Source: Myxococcus guangdongensis (lineage in GTDB: Bacteria; Myxococcota; Myxococcia; Myxococcales; Myxococcaceae). From it: 64,000 nt of DNA. Position numbers and translations under genes: made by a program. The notes beneath the pieces are model-generated. The model did not search any database. It was given only the letters and a program-made list of their open reading frames with translations, and was not told the origin of the DNA. The stretch spans positions 310,001 to 374,000 of the forward strand of contig NZ_JAJVKW010000005.1 in NCBI RefSeq assembly GCF_024198255.1. The letters run 5' to 3'. Below, piece by piece: positions 54,038-64,000 of the stretch (positions are counted from its first letter, which is position 1; each line of letters begins with the position of its first letter).

Positions 54038-55606
54038 TCAGCGCCTGCGCACCAGCCAACTGCGGCCCGACTGGCCGGCGATGACGAACTCCGACTGGAG
54101 CCTCGCGCCGAACACCTGGGACGGGTGGGCGCCGCGCACCACGAAGGTGTCGTACCAGGCGCCTTGCGTGTCCAAGTCGACGTCCTGGGGTCGCCACTCC
54201 GAGGGGAAGGTGGGCGGCACCTCGCCGCGATACTTCAGCGGAGAGTGGGGCGTCGACGCGAACGTGAAGTTGGGCACGCCCCCGCGCTCGCGCGCGAGCA
54301 CCGCCGCCGAGTGGATGAACACGGGGAAGCGCACCACGCGCGAGCCTGGATCATGGATGAGCCCCATGACCCGCGGCTTCGACGCCGTGGCCGACACCAG
54401 CCCCTCCCACTCCGCCGCCTCGCGTGAGAATGCGCGGAAGCCCCGGCCCAACGTGACGGCCAGCACCACCGCGCACGCCCCCGCCGCCCACCGCAGCGGC
54501 ACCCGCCACGAAGCCACCGTCACCGGCGCCGTGGCCACCAGCAGCGCGGCGGCCAGGTGCGCGTAGCGCGTGTTCAGGTAGTAGACATAGCCCCGGATGT
54601 CGAACGGCAGCAGGAAGTAGAGCGCGAGCGCCAGCCCGCCCAGCCCGAGCAGCCGCGAGCGCGTCACCCAGCCTCGAGAACCCGCGCCCTCCGGACGCAC
54701 CAGCCCCGCCACCCACCCCGCCAGCGCCACCGCGCCCACCGCGTACATCGCCCACCGGTCCGAGCCATCCCGGAGCGTGTTGGCGAGCACGTCGAACAGC
54801 TCCGCCCGGTTCTGCGCGAAGCTCTTCCACCCCAGGTTCTGCGGAGAGAACGTCGGCCCCCACGCCTTCCACGGCGCACCGGGCTGGATGTCGGGCGGCT
54901 CACCGAAGCGCAGCACCACCCAGCCGAGGAACAGCGCGACCCCGGGCACCACGCCCGCGAGCGCCGGCACGCGGGGCTTCAGCCTCGCGACCAGCCCCCG
55001 CGCCGAGGCGTCCTCCGGCACCGCCGTGGTGAGGAGCAGCCAGGGCAGCCCGAAGGCGAGGAACCCGAACGCCTGCACATGGAACAGCAGCACCGCCACC
55101 AGACACCCGGCCAGCCACGCCGCCCAGCGCCTGCGCCTGGGCGCGTCCTCCAGCGCGCGCACGAAGAAGCCGCAGCACAGCAACGTCAGCGGCAGCGCGG
55201 CGCAGTAGTTGATGAAGCCCCAGCCGAAGCTGTCTCCGTACGCGAAGGGCAGCGCGAGCAGCGACGGCCACGTGGGACTGCCCAGCGAGCGCAAGAGGAA
55301 GCCCAGGCTCAGCGGCAGGCCCACCACGTAGGCGGTGAGGAAGACGCGGTTGGCCAGGTCCAGCGGCAACAGCCAGTTCAGCGCGCTGACCAGGTAGTAG
55401 TACCCCAGGTACGGCGTCAGGGCGTGCCGCGCCTCGAAGAGCTGCGGGTACAGCGTGCTCGGGTCATCCAGCCGGTGGAGGACGGAGATGAGGTACAGGT
55501 GCTGCGGCAGGTCCACCATGGGCAGGTGGCGGGACACCCACAAGGGCAGGGCGCCGAGCACCAGGGCCGTCACGTGAATAAAGCGAGCGTTGGAGTTCGT
55601 CACGAG
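54038..55606 (-). CDS. Polytopic membrane protein, possible glycosyltransferase-like
   Basis: A 522-residue integral membrane protein with about eleven transmembrane helices. I use the GTG at 55606 (reads TNSNARFIHVTALVLGALPL) since the first helix follows at once; a TTG at 55687 is the only longer option. The N-terminal loop LPMVDLPQHLYLISVLHRLD, with an Asp and His after the first helix, and the later soluble C-terminal segment recall the GT-C glycosyltransferase architecture (for example PMT/GT87-like), where a lumenal acidic residue acts. The match is only in layout. Adjacent genes give no hint. Confidence 0.65.
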   Translation of the reverse strand, partial: LVTNSNARFIHVTALVLGALPLWVSRHLPMVDLPQHLYLISVLHRLDDPSTLYPQLFEARHALTPYLGYYYLVSALNWLLPLDLANRVFLTAYVVGLPLSLGFLLRSLGSPTWPSLLALPFAYGDSFGWGFINYCAALPLTLLCCGFFVRALEDAPRRRRWAAWLAGCLVAVLLFHVQAFGFLAFGLPWLLLTTAVPEDASARGLVARLKPRVPALAGVVPGVALFLGWVVLRFGEPPDIQPGAPWKAWGPTFSPQNLGWKSFAQNRAELFDVLANTLRDGSDRWAMYAVGAVALAGWVAGLVRPEGAGSRGWVTRSRLLGLGGLALALYFLLPFDIRGYVYYLNTRYAHLAAALLVATAPVTVASWRVPLRWAAGACAVVLAVTLGRGFRAFSREAAEWEGLVSATASKPRVMGLIHDPGSRVVRFPVFIHSAAVLARERGGVPNFTFASTPHSPLKYRGEVPPTFPSEWRPQDVDLDTQGAWYDTFVVRGAHPSQVFGARLQSEFVIAGQSGRSWLVRRR

Positions 55607-55704
55607 AGGGGCAGGACTGTACGCGCCGCTTCCCTGCCCGGCGAGCAGCCAACAGAGACGCTCGACGTGACGCGGCGAGGTAGACAAAGGTATGGCCGTC
55701 GACC

Positions 55705-55733
55705 TTGGCAGTCGTTGGGGCCTGCGCTATAGG
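55705..55733 (+). promoter_or_regulatory. Sigma-70 promoter candidate for the Cys-rich exported protein
   Basis: TTGGCA (55705-55710), exactly 17 bases, TATAGG (55728-55733). The ATG is 48 bases further on, with GAGGAG in the leader. A good match by both hexamers and spacing. Confidence 0.6.
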
Positions 55734-55781
55734 CGCCGGAGCACGGGAGCCGAGGCCGAGGGCCTCTCGAGGAGCGCGCAC

Positions 55782-56165
55782 ATGACACGCAACGCGACGA
55801 TGATGGTTGCGGCGCTGGCCAGCGGTCTGCTGATGCTCGCGCCCCGAGCGGCGAGCGCCTGCGAGGCCCACGCCCAGGCCGCGCGAGCCAAGAGCGAGCA
55901 GGCCCAGGCGCCCTCCGCGGACAAGGCTGCTGAGGCCCGTCCGGCCACGAGCGAGCAGGAGCGCCCGCTGGACGCGCTCGACTCGCTGATGGCCGCGAAG
56001 TGTCAGTGCGGCAGCAAGGCGGACTGCACGTGCAAGAAGGGCACGTGTGAGTGTGCCCGCTGCAAGCCCAAGCGGCAGGTGATGGACGCGCTGCGCGGCC
56101 AGCCCGCGGAGCTGAAGCTGGACGAGGCGCGCCGCACCGACGCGTCCGCCGGCATCTTCATCTGA
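55782..56165 (+). CDS. Exported Cys-rich, metallothionein-like protein
   Basis: A 127-residue protein from ATG 55782 (MTRNATMMVAALASGLLMLA), with a signal peptide cleaved near ASA-C. A Glu/Ala/Lys-rich spacer follows, then seven Cys within 21 residues (positions 74, 76, 82, 84, 89, 91, 94) in the order C-x-C, C-x-C, C-x-C-x-x-C with Lys/Gly spacers. This arrangement is like the thiolate clusters of metallothioneins and would bind Cu, Zn or Cd in a reduced state. The C-terminal tail is unremarkable. The stop overlaps the convergent methyltransferase gene by eight bases. Metal binding is an inference. Confidence 0.7.
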   Translation: MTRNATMMVAALASGLLMLAPRAASACEAHAQAARAKSEQAQAPSADKAAEARPATSEQERPLDALDSLMAAKCQCGSKADCTCKKGTCECARCKPKRQVMDALRGQPAELKLDEARRTDASAGIFI

Positions 56166-56970
56166 GCGTCTCGGCGGAGGCCTTCTCCGCCTTGAGCACC
56201 AGCAGCGGCGGCAGCGCCACCCGCTCGAAGCGCACCAGCCCCGCCGCCCCAGCCGCCGCGCGCAGCGTGGCCTCGTTCCTGGGGTGGAGCCCCGCGCGAC
56301 GGTGGAGCAGTCCCGACGCGGACCCTGGCGGCGCATACGTGCTCGCCACCCAGCGTCCCCCGGGCCGCAGCGCCCGCGCCACCTCCAGCATCAGCCGGCC
56401 CAGGTCCTCCACGTAGTGGAGCGAGTCCACCATCAGCACCGCGCCCAGCGCTCCGTCCTGGAAGGGGAGGTAGGGCGCCTTGGCTCGCAGGAAGTCCACG
56501 GTCGCGCCCGCCTCGCGCGCCTGCGCCATGCCTTCCTCCAGCATCGCGGGGCTCACGTCCTGTCCCGCGACGGGAGGGAAGCCCGGCTCACGCGCCAGCC
56601 TGCGCGCCACCAGCCCCGTGCCGCAGCCCAGGTCCAGCACCGGCCCGTCGGGCGTGCCCAGCAGGCTGCGATAGAGCAGGTACTCGCTGTCCGGGTCGAG
56701 CGGCTGACGCAGCAGCGCGCGTTGGAGGGTGGGGCGCACGTAGCGCTCGTAGGAGCGAGCCACCCAGCGGTTCTCCAGCCCGCGCTGCAGACCGGTGGAC
56801 GCCGGAGGCTCCAGCACCAGGTCCGCCACACCCTCGGCCACCGGGTAGCTGGTGCGACACTCCGGACACCGCAGCGGGCCGAAGAGCAGCACGGGCGCGG
56901 GCGCCTCGGGACGCAGCGCGCCCTTGCGACAGCGGGGACATCGGAGGAGCTGGACGAGCGCGTGCCGCAC
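56158..56970 (-). CDS. SAM-dependent methyltransferase with N-terminal zinc ribbon
   Basis: A 270-residue enzyme. Residues about 8-50 form a Trm112-like ribbon with two Cys pairs (CPRCRKG and CPECRTSYP). The class I SAM-binding motif VLDLGCGTGLVARRLA begins near 110; DSLHYVEDLGRLMLEVARAL and RPGGRWVASTY follow. The substrate is unknown; the ribbon suggests a nucleic acid or a bound partner. It starts seven bases after the stop side of the zinc-ribbon gene at 56978 on the same strand. Confidence 0.85.
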   Translation of the reverse strand: MRHALVQLLRCPRCRKGALRPEAPAPVLLFGPLRCPECRTSYPVAEGVADLVLEPPASTGLQRGLENRWVARSYERYVRPTLQRALLRQPLDPDSEYLLYRSLLGTPDGPVLDLGCGTGLVARRLAREPGFPPVAGQDVSPAMLEEGMAQAREAGATVDFLRAKAPYLPFQDGALGAVLMVDSLHYVEDLGRLMLEVARALRPGGRWVASTYAPPGSASGLLHRRAGLHPRNEATLRAAAGAAGLVRFERVALPPLLVLKAEKASAETLR

Positions 56971-56977
56971 TCGGGCG

Positions 56978-57577
56978 TCAGGCCTGGGGCGGCGGCTGGG
57001 CGACGCGCCGGTCCTCGGCCACGAGCACCGGCCAGCCCCGCGCCATCGCCTCGCGGAAGAAGGCGGCGAGCTCCCGGCGGCTGTGGTTCACCGCGCCCTG
57101 GAAGGGGTCGATGAGGGCCTCCTCACCGAGGCTGCGCGTGGCGTTGAGCTCCACCGGGGTGCCGCACCGCTCGCAGCGGATGGACACCTGGCGCACCAGC
57201 GCCACCGGCACCGCGTACCGGGCGCCGCAGTCGCCGCACTTCCACACCAGCGCGCGCTCACCGGCCTCGCGTCGGGCCAACCCCTCCAGCTCATCCGCCA
57301 GTCGCAGCAGCGCCGGCAGGTCTTGAGGCGGCTGCGCGAACACGGCGGAGGCACCGAAGCCCGCCTCGGGCGCGCCCAGCGTCGGGGGCTTGTCGCCCTG
57401 CAGCAGGGCACGCAGGCGGTCCTTCGCGCGCATGTCTCGGAACTCGGCGCCTGACAGGGCGCGCTCCACCGCCTCATGGACCGGCGGCAGGTCCGGCTCG
57501 AGGCGCTCATCGACCGGCAGCGACTGGGGGTGGTCCACCAGTCGGTGCGACGGAACTGCGAGAAATCGGAAGGCCAC
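56978..57577 (-). CDS. Zinc-ribbon protein of unknown function
   Basis: A 199-residue protein from GTG 57577 (reads AFRFLAVPSHRLVDHPQSLP). Residues about 112-140 have a zinc ribbon (CGDCGARYAVP, then CERCGTPVEL). The N-terminal part is helical with an Asp/Glu-rich stretch, and the C-terminus is RELAAFFREAMARGWPVLVA. No family recognised. Its stop is seven bases before the methyltransferase start, so the two genes, each with a Cys-pair ribbon, are a unit. Confidence 0.6.
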   Translation of the reverse strand: MAFRFLAVPSHRLVDHPQSLPVDERLEPDLPPVHEAVERALSGAEFRDMRAKDRLRALLQGDKPPTLGAPEAGFGASAVFAQPPQDLPALLRLADELEGLARREAGERALVWKCGDCGARYAVPVALVRQVSIRCERCGTPVELNATRSLGEEALIDPFQGAVNHSRRELAAFFREAMARGWPVLVAEDRRVAQPPPQA

Positions 57578-57654
57578 GGATGCTCCATTGCACCCTGGCC
57601 TTCCCGGCGCAAGACGCGAGTTGGCAAATGTCCGCTGTGACGACAGATTCCGCT

Positions 57655-58587
57655 CTATCTGGACCACTCCAGCATGAGCTGCAGCGGAGCGCGGGCCGCC
57701 TCTCGCAGGTCCTCCTGCATCGTCAGCTCCGGCGTGCGCTCCTTCATGCACTTCCAGAGCTTCTCCAGCGTGTTGAGCCGCATGTACGGGCACTCGTTGC
57801 ACGCGCAGCCATTGTCGGGCGGCGCGGGGATGAAGTGCTTGTGCGGCGCGCCCTTCTTCATCTGATGGAGGATGCCCGCCTCCGTCACGACGATGAACTT
57901 CTGCTTCGGGCTCTTGATGACGTGGTCGAGGATGCCCTTCGTCGAGCCGATGAAGTCCGCGTGCCGCAGCACCGGGGCCTCGCACTCCGGATGGGCCACC
58001 ACCTCCGCGTCCGGGTGGTTCACCTTCAGCTCCACCAGCTTCTTTTCGCTGAAGATTTCGTGGACGATGCAGCTGCCCGGCCACAGCACCATGTCCCGGC
58101 CCGTCTGCTTCATGACGTGGCGGCCCAGATGCTGGTCCGGCGCGAAGAGGATCTGCCGATCCCGGGGGACCTGATTGACGATTTTCACCGCGTTGGAGGA
58201 CGTGCAGATGACGTCGCTCATCGCCTTCACCGCCGCGGAGCTGTTCACGTAGCTCACCACGAAGGCGCCTGGATGCTTCTCCTTGAAGACCTTGAAGGCC
58301 GCCGGCGGACACCGGTCCGACAGCGAACAGCCCGCCTTCAGGTCCGGCAGCAGCACCTGCCGCGAGGGATTCAGGATTTTCGCGGTCTCCGCCATGAAGT
58401 GCACGCCACAGAAGACGATGACGTCCGCCTGGGTGCGCTCCGCCGCCTGCGCCAACGCGAGGCTGTCCCCGACGAAGTCCGCCACGTCCTGGACTTCGCT
58501 CTCCTGGTAGTAGTGCGCGAGAATCACAGCGTTCATGGAACGCTTGAGCTCCTCGATTTCCCGCGCGTAATCCACCTCGGTGCCCAT
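57655..58587 (-). CDS. nadA: Quinolinate synthase A
   Basis: A 310-residue 4Fe-4S enzyme that makes quinolinate from iminoaspartate and dihydroxyacetone phosphate in NAD synthesis. ATG 58587 has AAGGAGGTG just upstream. The three cluster Cys are in [19 protein letters not shown] and [10 protein letters not shown], and substrate segments such as [20 protein letters not shown] and [13 protein letters not shown] are intact. The length matches the short (about 310) class. The next gene, on the other strand, is unrelated. No nadB or nadC is in the window. Confidence 0.95.
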   Translation of the reverse strand: MGTEVDYAREIEELKRSMNAVILAHYYQESEVQDVADFVGDSLALAQAAERTQADVIVFCGVHFMAETAKILNPSRQVLLPDLKAGCSLSDRCPPAAFKVFKEKHPGAFVVSYVNSSAAVKAMSDVICTSSNAVKIVNQVPRDRQILFAPDQHLGRHVMKQTGRDMVLWPGSCIVHEIFSEKKLVELKVNHPDAEVVAHPECEAPVLRHADFIGSTKGILDHVIKSPKQKFIVVTEAGILHQMKKGAPHKHFIPAPPDNGCACNECPYMRLNTLEKLWKCMKERTPELTMQEDLREAARAPLQLMLEWSR

Positions 58588-58956
58588 GGCACCTCCTTGC
58601 CTGGTCGACACTTAACTCGCCCGGCGGGGTTGGGCCACATCGTCGGAAGTTGGCTGCCGGGCGAACGGATGACCGGCGCTGGCGTTCCCTGGGTCGACTC
58701 TGCCACCGTCCCACTTCGTGCAAGCGAGGCGCATGCCCGCATCACCTGACGGCGCGGAGAGGGTAGACTGCGCGCAATCCCCCGGGTCGGCCCGGGGGGG
58801 CAGTCGCCTTGCTGTCAAGCTTGGACAAGCCACACATTCGGGGTCGAGAACACGCGATCGGCTGGTGGAGAGGGGGCGGCACCGGACCCGTGGCCGTGGG
58901 CAGGCAGTGGCCCTGTCCCTTCTCCATTTGAACGCCTTTCCCGTCGAGGAGAGAGC
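58588..58956. other. Long divergent intergenic region between nadA and the PilZ-type gene
   Basis: A 369-base gap with divergent genes on both sides, so it should hold both promoters. The notable element is a GC-rich hairpin at 58779-58798 (listed separately). I found no clear promoter pair, tRNA or small gene. The ATG at 58957 has GGAGAGAG as its ribosome site. Confidence 0.4.
58779..58798. other. Perfect GC hairpin in the nadA upstream region
   Basis: CCCCCGGG (58779-58786), loop TCGG, CCCGGGGG (58791-58798): an 8-bp all-GC stem closed by a tetraloop. It lies about 190 bases from nadA and 160 from the other gene, without a T-run. It might be a leader structure, a terminator of an unrecognised small RNA, or an attenuator. 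Confidence 0.35.
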
Positions 58957-61386
58957 ATGAGTGTCCCCACTCAGGACGTCCTGATTGTGCATCCGAACGA
59001 GGGCCGGCGCGCCGCGCTGGCCGAGGTCCTGGGCGTCCACCGGGTTGTCGCGGTGGAGTCCCAGGTGGAAGCCACGCGGCGCATGGAGTCCACGGCGCCC
59101 ACCCTCATCATCGCTCCTCCAGAGAACGCGCGACGCTTCTTGAGACATGTCGACCGGGCAGCGCCCGAGGCCGTGCGCGTCTTCGTCTGTTCGCAGTCGG
59201 ACCGCCAGGGGCTCGAGGAGCTGGTGGAGACCGCGGCCGAAGGGCACGTCTTCAATACGCTGGATGACAGCCTCACCGTGTCGGAGCTGGGCCGGCGGCT
59301 CACCAGCATCCTGCAGCACCGCTCCTCGGCGCGGGTGACGCCCGCCAGCACCCTGTCGGTGCGCTTCCGGCTCCACGGCGTGACGTACCCCGCCGGCTGC
59401 CTGGACGTGGGCAACTTCGGCGCCGCGCTGCGCGTGCCGCTCACCGCCTCCATCGGCGCGTTCATCCAGGGCACCGCGCTGGAGGACCTGGTCTTCGAGC
59501 GCCACGGCAAGGCGGTGCTCCACGTCCCGCGCGCGTTCATCCGCCACGCCCAGCAGGTCCACGCCACCCAGCAGCCCTATCTGCGGTTGGGCATCACCTG
59601 GGGCGAGGGCCTGGACGAGCCGGTGACGGCGCCGTCCTCGCGCATGCGGGACCCCGTCATCGTCCTGGCGCTCCTGCGCAAGGCGGTGCGCCGCGAGACC
59701 CCCATCTGGCTGCACTACCTGGACACCCCGTCGTCCCACTTCCGCCTGGACGCGCCCGTGGTGGAGCTGCAGGACGGGCGCGCGGTGCTGCGCGGCTTCA
59801 ATGACGGCGCGTTCCCCGCGGACGTGGGGGACGTGCTGCAGCTCTCCTTCGAGGTGGGCGGACAGAGCTACTCGGGCGCCACCAGCGTGCTGCGCCGCGG
59901 CGACAACGACGTGGCGCTGAGCGTTCCGCGCTCGGTGGGGCTGCAGAACCGCCGCGGCCTGCAGCGCTTCCGGCTGGGGCCCGAGCACCGCTTCCTCGTC
60001 ACGTTCCACGCGCCCATCAACGGCGAGCGCATCACCCGCTCGGTGCTGGACTTGAGCGGTCGCGGCTTCGCGTTCCCGTTCGACGCGTCCTGCGAGGTGC
60101 TGCCCGCCGGCTCCCAGCTGGAGGTGTCGCTCCTGCTGCCGGATGGCTCGGAGGTGCCGTGCCGCGCGGAGGTCCGCTCGGTGGACGCGGTCAACACCGA
60201 CAGCCGGTTCGACCGCAGCCTGCGCCCGTACCGCTGCGGCGTGCGGCTGCTCGACGTGCCCACGAAGATTCGCGACGCCATCCACGACGCCTTCATGGCG
60301 TCGCGCAGCGGGGCCTCGCGCGATGGCGGCCAGGAGAAGCTGGCGGACATCTGGAAGATGATGGAGGAGTCCCACTACACCTTCCACCCGGACTACCCCT
60401 TCGGCGGCGAGTCGGGCTACCTGGACGCGCTGGAGCACACGCATCGGCGGCTCGCGGAGGCCAAGGACCTGGGCCGCTCCATCCTCTACGCGGACGCGGG
60501 CGCCATCATGGGCCACGTGGGGGGCTTGAGGATGCACTCGCGCTCGTGGCTGGTGCAGCACCTGGCGGTGCGGCCCGGCTACCACCGGCACGAGCAGATC
60601 GCCAACGACCTGACGGCGCTCGCGGTGGAGATGGGCGAGGCCATCGAGGACGTGGAGTTCCTGCGCTACATGTGGCGCAGCGACAACCGGTGGCCCAACC
60701 GGCTGGGCACGTGGCTGGCCCGCGTCATGGAGCACCGGGGCTTCAGCATGCTGCGGGCCTTCCACTACATGCGGCTGCCGTTGGAGCTGGCGCCCCAGGC
60801 CCCGGCGACGATGTTGACGGTGCGCGAGGGGACGTCCGAGGACCGCGCCTGGCTGGAGGCGCACCTTCGCGCCCGGGGCGAGGTGGTCCGCGTGCTGGCG
60901 GAGGACCTCCAGGCGGAGCCGGACGCGGAGGACCAGATGCGCGCGCGCTTCGCGGCCGCGGGGCTGTACCGCGACCGGCGCATGTTCGTCGTGGACGGGG
61001 AGCACGGCCCGCTGGCGCTGGCGCTGGTGGAGGAGGCGTCCCCGGGCCTGAGCTACATCGAGGTCACCAACGGCTTCTGGCTGGAGGTGGCGGACCGCGC
61101 GCACCCCTTGGCGAAGCAGGCGCTGGAGGCCCTGGTGCACCGGTGCATCGCCCACGCCCGCTCGCGCGGCCGGCCCTCCGCGGTGGGCCTGGTGGCGGAC
61201 GAGGACGCGCCGCTGCTCGCGTCCATGGGCTTCGGGGACCAGGGGCGCTTCTGCGAGTGGATCTTCCACCGCTCCATGGTCCGCCGCTGGTGCGACCTGT
61301 GGCGCTCGCTCTTCGAGCGGCTCAGCCGCCCGCGCCGCGCCGCCGCCCAGCCGTCATCCTCCGCCGAGGAACCTTCATGTACTTGA
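58957..61386 (+). CDS. PilZ-domain regulator with receiver-like and GNAT-like parts
   Basis: An 809-residue protein. Residues about 5-120 follow a receiver-domain strand order (DVLIVHPNEGRRAALAEVLG, RVFVCSQSDRQG) but the phospho-accepting Asp is not obvious. Residues about 125-420 contain PilZ-like modules; the clearest has QNRRGLQRFRLGPEHRFLV, then SVLDLSGRGFAFPFD, the R-x-x-x-R and D-x-S-x-x-G pattern that binds c-di-GMP. Residues about 470-790 resemble a GNAT acetyltransferase (TVREGTSEDRAWLEAHLRAR, then a helix-rich end). It is the first gene of an overlapping three-gene set with a methyltransferase and a histidine kinase. c-di-GMP binding is inferred. Confidence 0.78.
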   Translation: MSVPTQDVLIVHPNEGRRAALAEVLGVHRVVAVESQVEATRRMESTAPTLIIAPPENARRFLRHVDRAAPEAVRVFVCSQSDRQGLEELVETAAEGHVFNTLDDSLTVSELGRRLTSILQHRSSARVTPASTLSVRFRLHGVTYPAGCLDVGNFGAALRVPLTASIGAFIQGTALEDLVFERHGKAVLHVPRAFIRHAQQVHATQQPYLRLGITWGEGLDEPVTAPSSRMRDPVIVLALLRKAVRRETPIWLHYLDTPSSHFRLDAPVVELQDGRAVLRGFNDGAFPADVGDVLQLSFEVGGQSYSGATSVLRRGDNDVALSVPRSVGLQNRRGLQRFRLGPEHRFLVTFHAPINGERITRSVLDLSGRGFAFPFDASCEVLPAGSQLEVSLLLPDGSEVPCRAEVRSVDAVNTDSRFDRSLRPYRCGVRLLDVPTKIRDAIHDAFMASRSGASRDGGQEKLADIWKMMEESHYTFHPDYPFGGESGYLDALEHTHRRLAEAKDLGRSILYADAGAIMGHVGGLRMHSRSWLVQHLAVRPGYHRHEQIANDLTALAVEMGEAIEDVEFLRYMWRSDNRWPNRLGTWLARVMEHRGFSMLRAFHYMRLPLELAPQAPATMLTVREGTSEDRAWLEAHLRARGEVVRVLAEDLQAEPDAEDQMRARFAAAGLYRDRRMFVVDGEHGPLALALVEEASPGLSYIEVTNGFWLEVADRAHPLAKQALEALVHRCIAHARSRGRPSAVGLVADEDAPLLASMGFGDQGRFCEWIFHRSMVRRWCDLWRSLFERLSRPRRAAAQPSSSAEEPSCT

Positions 61387-62161
61387 TGGAGTCCACGGAA
61401 GAGGGCCGTCGGCTGCTCGCGCAGGAAGGCGCGTCCGACAACATGAGGACCCTCCTGGGCTCCACGGGGCTCGTCACCGGGGCGCGCGCGCTCGACGCGG
61501 GCTGCGGCCCCGGTGGCATCTCCGAGACGATGGCGGACCTGGTGGGGCCCACCGGCCAGGTGACGGGCGTGGACCTCAACGAGGACCGGCTGCGCGACGC
61601 CTCCCTGCGCAACGCCCACCGTCCCTGGCTGCGCTTCCATCAGGCGGACATCCGCCGCACCGGGTTGCCGGACGCGTCGGTGGACTACGTCTGGAGCCAG
61701 TACGTCTTCGAGTACCTGCCGGACCGGCCCGTGGCGCTCGCGGAGCTGATGCGCGTCACCCGCCCGGGCGGCAAGGTCGTGGTGTCGGACATCGACGGGC
61801 TGGGCTTCCAGAACTGGCCCTTCTCCGACGCGCTGCGTGACGGGACCCAGCGCATCGTCGACGCGCTGGCCACGCGGGGGTTCGACCTGCACGTCGGGCG
61901 CAAGCTCTTCTCGGAGTTCCGCGAGGCGGGGCTCGTGGACGTGAAGGTGCACCTGCTGCCGTTCTACCTGGTGGCCGGGGCCGCGGACACCCGGCTGATG
62001 CAGGACTGGGAGGTGCGCTTCGCCGCGCTGGCGCCCGTGGCCGCGCCCGCCTTCGGAGGGATGGAACCCTACCAGGCGCATTGCCGTGACTTCCTGGCCA
62101 TGTTGGCGGACCCCGCCGGACTCAAGTATGCGGTGACCCTGGTAACGGAGGGAACCCGGCC

Positions 62162-62165
<4 letters not shown>
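61377..62165 (+). CDS. SAM-dependent methyltransferase in a signalling operon
   Basis: A 262-residue class I methyltransferase from ATG 61377, overlapping the previous gene by 10 bases. The SAM motif is RALDAGCGPGGISETMADLV near 38; DYVWSQYVFEYLPDRPVALA and VTRPGGKVVVSDIDGLGF follow, typical of UbiE/small-molecule methyltransferases. The overlap with both neighbours suggests a fixed partner role. Substrate unknown. Confidence 0.85.

Positions 62166-64000
<1,835 letters not shown>

Noticed and set aside
58612..61269. An 885-residue open frame on the minus strand
   Set aside because: Shadow of the PilZ/GNAT-like gene; its sequence is His/Arg/Gln-rich low complexity without a recognisable fold.

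Overview
The window is very GC-rich DNA with codon use, gene density and gene content typical of a myxobacterium (Myxococcota, Myxococcus/Corallococcus/Pyxidicoccus-like). Supporting signs are four large eukaryote-like Ser/Thr kinases, two proteins ending in MYXO-CTERM-type sorting tails, sigma-54-type promoter motifs, many lipoproteins, and a uppS-cdsA-rseP cluster without dxr. I see no rRNA, tRNA, insertion sequence, prophage or CRISPR array. It reads as core chromosome, with a few unusual loci.

Layout. 1-3.4 kb: the 5' end of a probable RluA/RluD-type pseudouridine synthase, then two divergent Ser/Thr kinases. 3.7-6.9 kb: a lipoprotein and a WYL-domain regulator divergent from a short-chain dehydrogenase, with a perfect palindrome between them. 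7.0-17.0 kb: a long plus-strand run with uppS, cdsA, rseP, rlpA, tsaB, an Asd-like protein lacking the catalytic Cys, a coupled set of envelope proteins (MYXO-CTERM protein, beta-barrel protein, PKD lipoprotein) and a fused MoaD-MoaE. 17-20.3 kb (minus): a membrane protein, a second site-2-type protease with a repeat-built Ala/Pro/Thr tail, and a Nudix hydrolase. 20.3-24.4 kb: a lipoprotein, acs and an alpha-oxoamine synthase. 24.5-24.9 kb: an intergenic 61-bp tandem repeat array. 24.9-32.6 kb (minus): histidine phosphatase, DUF2325-like protein, an RNase HII with an altered GRG motif, a lipoprotein, a zinc-ribbon/TPR membrane protein, an M61 protease and an RsmB-type methyltransferase.

32.7-39.8 kb (minus) is the most interesting block. 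A phosphate-porin-like protein, a VTC-domain protein, a thymidylate-kinase-like domain fused to about nine 27-residue repeats, a DUF4956 membrane protein and a lipoprotein form a tight operon. It has a good sigma-54 promoter candidate, and a surface-type purple acid phosphatase gene lies just downstream. I read it as a candidate polyphosphate/phosphate system; the function is inferred.

39.9-51.5 kb holds a membrane protein, two more Ser/Thr kinases, a rhodanese and a rhodanese-MoeB fusion (possible partner of the MoaD-MoaE fusion), an IscA/ErpA protein, a thioesterase, a deoxynucleoside kinase, a GDPD and a lipoprotein with a classical terminator. 51.7-58.6 kb holds a SprT-like metalloprotein, unknown proteins, a polytopic membrane protein, an exported Cys-rich metallothionein-like protein, a methyltransferase, a zinc-ribbon protein and nadA. 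58.9-64.0 kb is an overlapping three-gene signalling operon: a PilZ/GNAT-like protein, a methyltransferase and a hybrid histidine kinase running off the window.
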